A stretch of DNA of 64,000 bases. It comes from Streptomyces sp. SPB162 (GTDB taxonomy: Bacteria; Actinomycetota; Actinomycetes; Streptomycetales; Streptomycetaceae). Both the position numbers and the translations under genes were made by a program. The stretch spans positions 6,609,495 through 6,673,494 of the forward strand of contig NZ_JAQFII010000001.1 of the NCBI RefSeq assembly GCF_029504575.1, written 5' to 3'. The notes below the pieces were generated by a model. It saw nothing but the letters and a program-made list of their open reading frames with translations. It was not told where the DNA came from and searched no databases. Positions 60,060 to 64,000 of this stretch are shown piece after piece; position 1 is the stretch's first letter, and every line of letters starts with the position of its first letter.

Positions 60060-61410
60060 CTCGGACTCGGCCTGGACCGCGCTCTGCTCCCCGCGCCCGC
60101 GGGGATGGACCCAGGGTGCGGTAACTGGTGTCCGACTCGAAGATCTGCTCCCAGCACGCGCGGGGATGGACCCCCGAACGTACAGGACGAGCTCTGCGAC
60201 GTGATTTGCTCCCAGCCCGCACGGGGATGGACCCATCTGGAACAGCTACGACAAGCGCCGTGACTCCTGCTCCCCGCACGCGCGGGGATGGACCCGACCC
60301 CCTCGTCGAGGGAGCTCTCCCACACCACTGCTCCCCGCCCGCGCGGGGATCGACCCCGGTGGACCCCGAGGCGGTCCCTGGGTTCGGCTGCTCCCCGCAC
60401 CCGCGGGGATGGTCCCTGCCCCGACTGGATGTCCGCACTGGTAGCGAGCTGCTCCCCACGCCTGCGGGGATGGTCCCCGGCAGATCTCCGCAGCTCAGCG
60501 CACGGCTACCTGCTCCCCGCGCCCGCAGGGATGGTCCTGCCTAGGTGTGTTCTGTATTGCGCTTCGTAGTCTGCTCCCCGCGCCTGCGGGGATGGTCCCG
60601 GCGGCAACGCCAAATCGCTCTTGTCCGCCGCCTGCTCCCCGCGCACGGGGATGGTCCCCGGGCCAAGATGTCCTTCATCCGGATGCTTGACTGCTACCCA
60701 CGCACGCGGGGATGGACCCACCCGGGACGACGACGCCCGCCCCGAGCTGTACTGCTCCCCACCCGCGCGGGGATGGGCCCCCGTTCCGGGCTCCGGCCCG
60801 TGTTCCGGACCGTTGCTCCCCGCCGCCCGCGCGGGGAAGGACCCTTCAATACTGCGTCCCCCAGTGGAGTCCTCCAACGCTCCCCGCCGCGCGGGGATGG
60901 ACCATCGTGCATGAAGTCCTCGGCCCAGACGCCGTTCTGCGCGCGGCCCTGTACGCCTGCTCCCTGCACGCGGGGATGGACCCCACAGATGGCACCAGCG
61001 GGCATCAGCGGATGGCTGCTCCCCGCACGCGCGGGGATGGACCCGGGTCCACCCGTCCCGGCTCACCCACGACTACCTGCTCCCCGCACGCACGGGGATG
61101 GACCCGAGTCGTGGCTTCCGGCGACCAGCAGGTTGTACTGCTTCCCGCACGTGCGGGGATGGACCCGGGGGCAACGAGGACTCGTTGATGCGGATCATCT
61201 GCTCCACGCATGCCCAGGGATGGACCCGAGCGTCACCCGCCCGAAAGGGGCCAGCGTGCTGCTCCCCGCACCCGCGGGGATGGACCCGGTGACTGCCGTC
61301 CAACCCGAGTGGGGGCGCTGCTCCCCGCACCTGCGGGGATGGACCCAAGTAGCTGGTGCTCGGGCTCAGTCCACCGATCCGCTCCCCGCCCGCGCGGGAA
61401 TGGTTCCGCC
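60060..61410 (+). CRISPR. CRISPR array 4, right part (about 22 repeats)
   Basis: Continues the interrupted spacer, then about 22 repeats at 60-61 bp, with handle ATGGACCC or ATGGTCCC. Handle types occur in blocks (ATGGTCCC mainly 60389-60660). One interval is 80 bp (60877 to 60957). Later repeats (61016-61345) are better conserved than those of array 1. The array ends 290 bp before att3 and so is inside the integrative element. Confidence 0.95.
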
Positions 61411-61702
61411 AGGTCTACAAGGGCGCCGGCAATGGCGCTTCGGTCCCGGTTTGACCGAGGTTGCGCCGGGTCTTGCTGAGGTCGAGGTGCCGGGGGAGGG
61501 GGCAGTCCGGTCTCTCCGGTCGTGCCCGCTGGTCTGGTGGGCCGGCTTTAGCGGTGACAGAATTGAAGGATGGAGAGGAACGTGGACGCCGCCGATGCGC
61601 AGCCGCGTGGTGGTCGGAGTTCGGACTCCTTTACTCGGCTGAGTAGGCTTGGTGCTGACCTCGATTAACGTCCCGGAGCACGCCGCTCCCCGGCCTAAAT
61701 GT

Positions 61703-61748
61703 TGGGGGTCAAGGGGTCGCAGGTTCAAATCCTGTCGTCCCGACGGTG
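61703..61748 (+). repeat. att3: tRNA 3'-end attachment repeat
   Basis: Identical over 46 bp to att1 and att2. It closes the CRISPR-bearing element on the right and opens the next one, whose integrase gene lies 114 bp beyond. Confidence 0.85.
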
Positions 61749-61773
61749 CATGTGGGCTTCACGCCCAGGTCAG

Positions 61774-61803
61774 GGCCCTGTTTCACTTCGGTGAGACGGG
61801 GCC
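61774..61803 (+). terminator. Hairpin behind att3
   Basis: GGCCCTGTTTCAC pairs with GTGAGACGGGGCC (two G-U pairs) around a TTCG tetraloop, followed by TTT. It can end transcripts from both directions. Confidence 0.75.
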
Positions 61804-61861
61804 TTTGATCGTTTCCAAGGGCGTGCGTCTCACAACTTCTCACATCCGTTTTCTGTTGGCT

Positions 61862-62884
61862 TCAGCCGAGCAGTTCGACCAGCTTTTCCGAACCTGCCTT
61901 GAGGCTCTGCGGGTCAGGATGCACGTAGAACCGCTTCGTGAACGACAGGTCGCTGTGCCCGGCCCAAGCCGAGACCACCGTGTCGGGCACGCCGTTGTTC
62001 GCCATCCACGACAGACACGCGTGCCGCGCGTCGTACAGCCGGACCTTGCGCACGCCCGCCTGCTTCATCAACCGGTACGCCTCACGCCGCAGCTTGTCCG
62101 TCTTCCACGGACGCCCCAACTCGTCCACGAGCACGTAGCCGCTGTCCTCGTAGGTGACGCCGGCCGCCGCCTTCTCCTTGGCCTGCCGATCACGGAACGC
62201 CTTGAGGGCCTTCAGGACGGGCGCTGGCAACGGAAGCGTCCGCTTGGCTGCCTCCGTCTTGGTGGACTTCTCCACCACCTTGTTGCGCTCGCCCTTCGCC
62301 AGGCTCCGGTCGTAGACGATGGTCCGGGTGTTGCCAACAGCGATGGTCTCCGCGCCATCGAGATCGACATCCTCGGCCCAACGCGCCCCGCACACCTCCG
62401 CCGGGCGCTCGGCGATCAGCGCCAGCATCATGGCGGCGAACAGCCGATCGTCCTTGATCGCCTCCAGGAACGCTTTGACCTCTACTTCGTTCCACGGGGG
62501 ACACGACACCTTGAGGGCGGTCGCCTTGAGCTTCGCCTCGCGTGATACGGTGACGTGCTCGGCGACATTCCGCACGACCAGCCCGCGCCGTACGGCGAGG
62601 GTCAGCGCCGCCCGAAGCCTTCCCAGCGTGAGACGCACGGCCCGGATCCCGAGACCGGTGCCCGGCTTCCCGCCACGCCGTCGTCCGCTGGTGACCATCC
62701 AGTCGATGAAGCCTTCGATGTCCTCCTCTGTCAGCTCCTGCAGTGCCCTGTGCCCCAAGTGGACGCGGGCGGGAAGGATGGCGTTGGCGTAATTGGAGGC
62801 GGTGCCCTCCTCGACATCACGTGTCGCGGATTTGAGCCAAATGTCGAGAAGGTCGCCGAGCGTCATCTTGCTCGGTGCGATCTA
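61862..62884 (-). pseudogene. Tyrosine integrase, 5' end removed by IS5-family insertion
   Basis: The remaining frame encodes about 340 residues of a tyrosine recombinase. LGDLLDIWLKSATRDVEEGT begins the core-binding domain. Catalytic features are AERPAEVCGARW, where the first Arg is expected, YDARHACLSWMANNG (His/Arg), WAGHSDLSFTKRFYVHPDP (His and Tyr). Codons upstream of ATG 62866 (IAPSKM) stay in frame until the IS end at 62885. So the N-terminal arm-binding part was cut off and the ATG is probably not the original start. It belongs to the element to the right of att3. That element may therefore be locked in place unless its partner supplies integrase. Confidence 0.8.
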
Positions 62885-63995
62885 AGAGGACGTTCCAGTT
62901 GAAAACCGGATAGTTCATGGGTTGTGCCAGGTTATGGGCGTTTCGTCGGTTGCTCGTTTCGCGAGGTTCGAGATCATCGCGATGCGGATCATGCTTTCGG
63001 AGTGTGCGGGTTTGGTCTCGTAGTCGCGGGCGAGGCGGCGGTGCATCATGATCCACCCGAAGCTTCGCTCGACGACCCAGCGCCTTGGGACCACGGAGAA
63101 GCCTTTGACCTGCTCGTTTCGTGGGACTACGTCGACGTCGATGCCGAGGGCGGCACCGTGCTCGATGGCCTTGGTCTTGTAGCCGGTGTCGACCCATGCC
63201 TTGGTGATCGTGGGGTAGTCCGTGGCGAGCTGGGTGAGGAGCTGTTTGCCGGCCTCGTTGTCCGAGACGCTGGCGGCGGTCACGATGACCAGCAGTAACA
63301 GACCGAGAGTGTCGACAGCGATGCTGCGCTTGCGGCCTACGATCTTCTTGCCGGCATCCGTGCCCTGAGTGTCGGTGGGGACGCTGGTCGCGGTCTTGAC
63401 GCTCTGCGCATCGATCACGCAGGCGGTGGGCTCGGCGGTGCGTCCTGCCTGTTCACGGACCATCCGGTGCAGGTGGACGCCGAGTTTCCTGATGGTGCCG
63501 TCGACACTCCAGGCACTGAAGTAGCCGAACACGGTGGTGTGCGGCGGGAAGTCGTGCGGCAGGTAGCGCCACGGGACGCCGGTCCGGTTGAGGAAGAGGA
63601 TCGCGTTCATGACTTCCCGCAGGTCAGTGACCTTGCCGCCGAGGTTGAGCGAGGTCTTCTGGCGCTCAACCCGCCAGGCCGTCAAGGTCGGCTCCATCAA
63701 CGCCCACCGGGCATCGGAGAGGTCACTGAGGTACGGCAGGCGCGGCTGCGAAGAAGTCATGGTGATACTCATGCACGAGGTCTCCACCCGGGCATATCGC
63801 TCGATCGAGCGAGGCAAAAGCCGTATTCAGCGGGTTCTTCGAACCGGACAGGAGCTATCAGCTGGAACCGGGGCGAAAGGTGGGGTCACGCCTTCCGAAG
63901 CTGCTGCCGCAAAGCGCCTGTTCTGCCTGTATGCGGCTAATCCCGGCACGACAGAACCAGGTCAAACCATCACGTAAATGACACGAACGTCCTCT
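62885..63995 (-). mobile_element. IS5-family insertion sequence
   Basis: Terminal inverted repeats AGAGGACGTTC (62885-62895) and GAACGTCCTCT (63985-63995) enclose a transposase gene. TA flanks both sides as CTAAGAG, fitting a short target duplication, though the exact length is ambiguous. It interrupts the integrase to its left; the rest of that gene should lie beyond the window. Confidence 0.8.
62915..63760 (-). CDS. IS5-family transposase
   Basis: A 281-residue DDE transposase starting MTSSQPRLPYLSDLSDARWA. Recognisable parts are LREVMNAILFLNRTGVPWRY and DFPPHTTVFGYFSAW (N-terminal DUF4096-like region), CVIDAQSVKT (first Asp), KAWVDTGYKT (second Asp) and VVPRRWVVERSFGW (Glu). All catalytic residues are present in one frame, so it may be active. 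Start at 63760 chosen because it matches the usual family start; an upstream in-frame ATG at 63817 exists. Confidence 0.9.
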   Translation of the reverse strand: MTSSQPRLPYLSDLSDARWALMEPTLTAWRVERQKTSLNLGGKVTDLREVMNAILFLNRTGVPWRYLPHDFPPHTTVFGYFSAWSVDGTIRKLGVHLHRMVREQAGRTAEPTACVIDAQSVKTATSVPTDTQGTDAGKKIVGRKRSIAVDTLGLLLLVIVTAASVSDNEAGKQLLTQLATDYPTITKAWVDTGYKTKAIEHGAALGIDVDVVPRNEQVKGFSVVPRRWVVERSFGWIMMHRRLARDYETKPAHSESMIRIAMISNLAKRATDETPITWHNP

Positions 63996-64000
63996 AAGAG

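Noticed and set aside
15119..61748. Complete tRNA genes at the three att copies
   Set aside because: Only anticodon-loop-to-3'-end sequence is present; no 5' acceptor and D-arm precede any of the copies.

Overview
The window is high-GC DNA of a Streptomyces-type actinomycete. Many GTG starts, four-base ATGA/GTGA gene overlaps, near absence of TTA codons in large genes, and Streptomyces-like families (RHS with signal peptide, FG-GAP amidase, STAND and caspase-NACHT proteins) support this. Nearly everything in it is accessory. Three identical 46-bp copies of the 3' part of a tRNA gene, most like tRNA-Pro(GGG), lie at 15119, 29373 and 61703. Two of them have a tyrosine integrase just to their right. 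The first two are preceded by related 120-bp sequences. I read this as a tandem array of integrative elements at one tRNA attachment site.

Element left of att1 (1-15118): a broken IS1634-type transposase, a fused HTH/N6-adenine methyltransferase/specificity-like protein, a Ser/Thr kinase (frameshifted), and, divergently, a four-gene pPIWI_RE defence operon: RecB/Cas4-like nuclease, REase-like protein, DinG-type helicase and the PIWI-RE protein. Element att1-att2 (15165-29372): a degenerate stretch, a polysaccharide deacetylase, an amidase with FG-GAP repeats, a secreted RHS/YD-repeat protein with a small membrane protein behind it, and remnants of a CHAT protein and an IS110 transposase.

Element att2-att3 (29419-61702) is the most interesting. 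It starts with an intact integrase. A lipase gene and a caspase-NACHT-WD40 gene form a tight operon. A type I-E Cascade operon follows (cse1, cse2, cas7, cas5, cas6e) with no cas3, cas1 or cas2 anywhere in the window. Directly downstream, in the same direction, is a large HTH-STAND-TPR NTPase. Around these lie four arrays with about 117 unusually degenerate repeats, all in the same orientation. A Fic protein gene and a nuclease-fold-like hypothetical gene sit between arrays. An IS481-family element is inserted inside one spacer with a 6-bp target duplication.

Between array 1 and cse1 I see a small module that looks like a CRISPR-regulated toxin-antitoxin (CreTA-like). A 45-codon ORF has its own promoter, strong ribosome binding site and a perfect 13-bp terminator stem. 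A two-repeat mini-CRISPR follows, and its spacer seed matches the -10 region of that promoter. Together these suggest a Cascade that no longer cuts or acquires but may regulate or signal through the STAND protein. Right of att3 is a second integrase whose 5' end is cut off by an IS5-family element that ends at the window edge.

Several genes carry single-base frameshifts, three of them removable by deleting one base from a homopolymer run. These may be sequencing errors rather than true pseudogenes.
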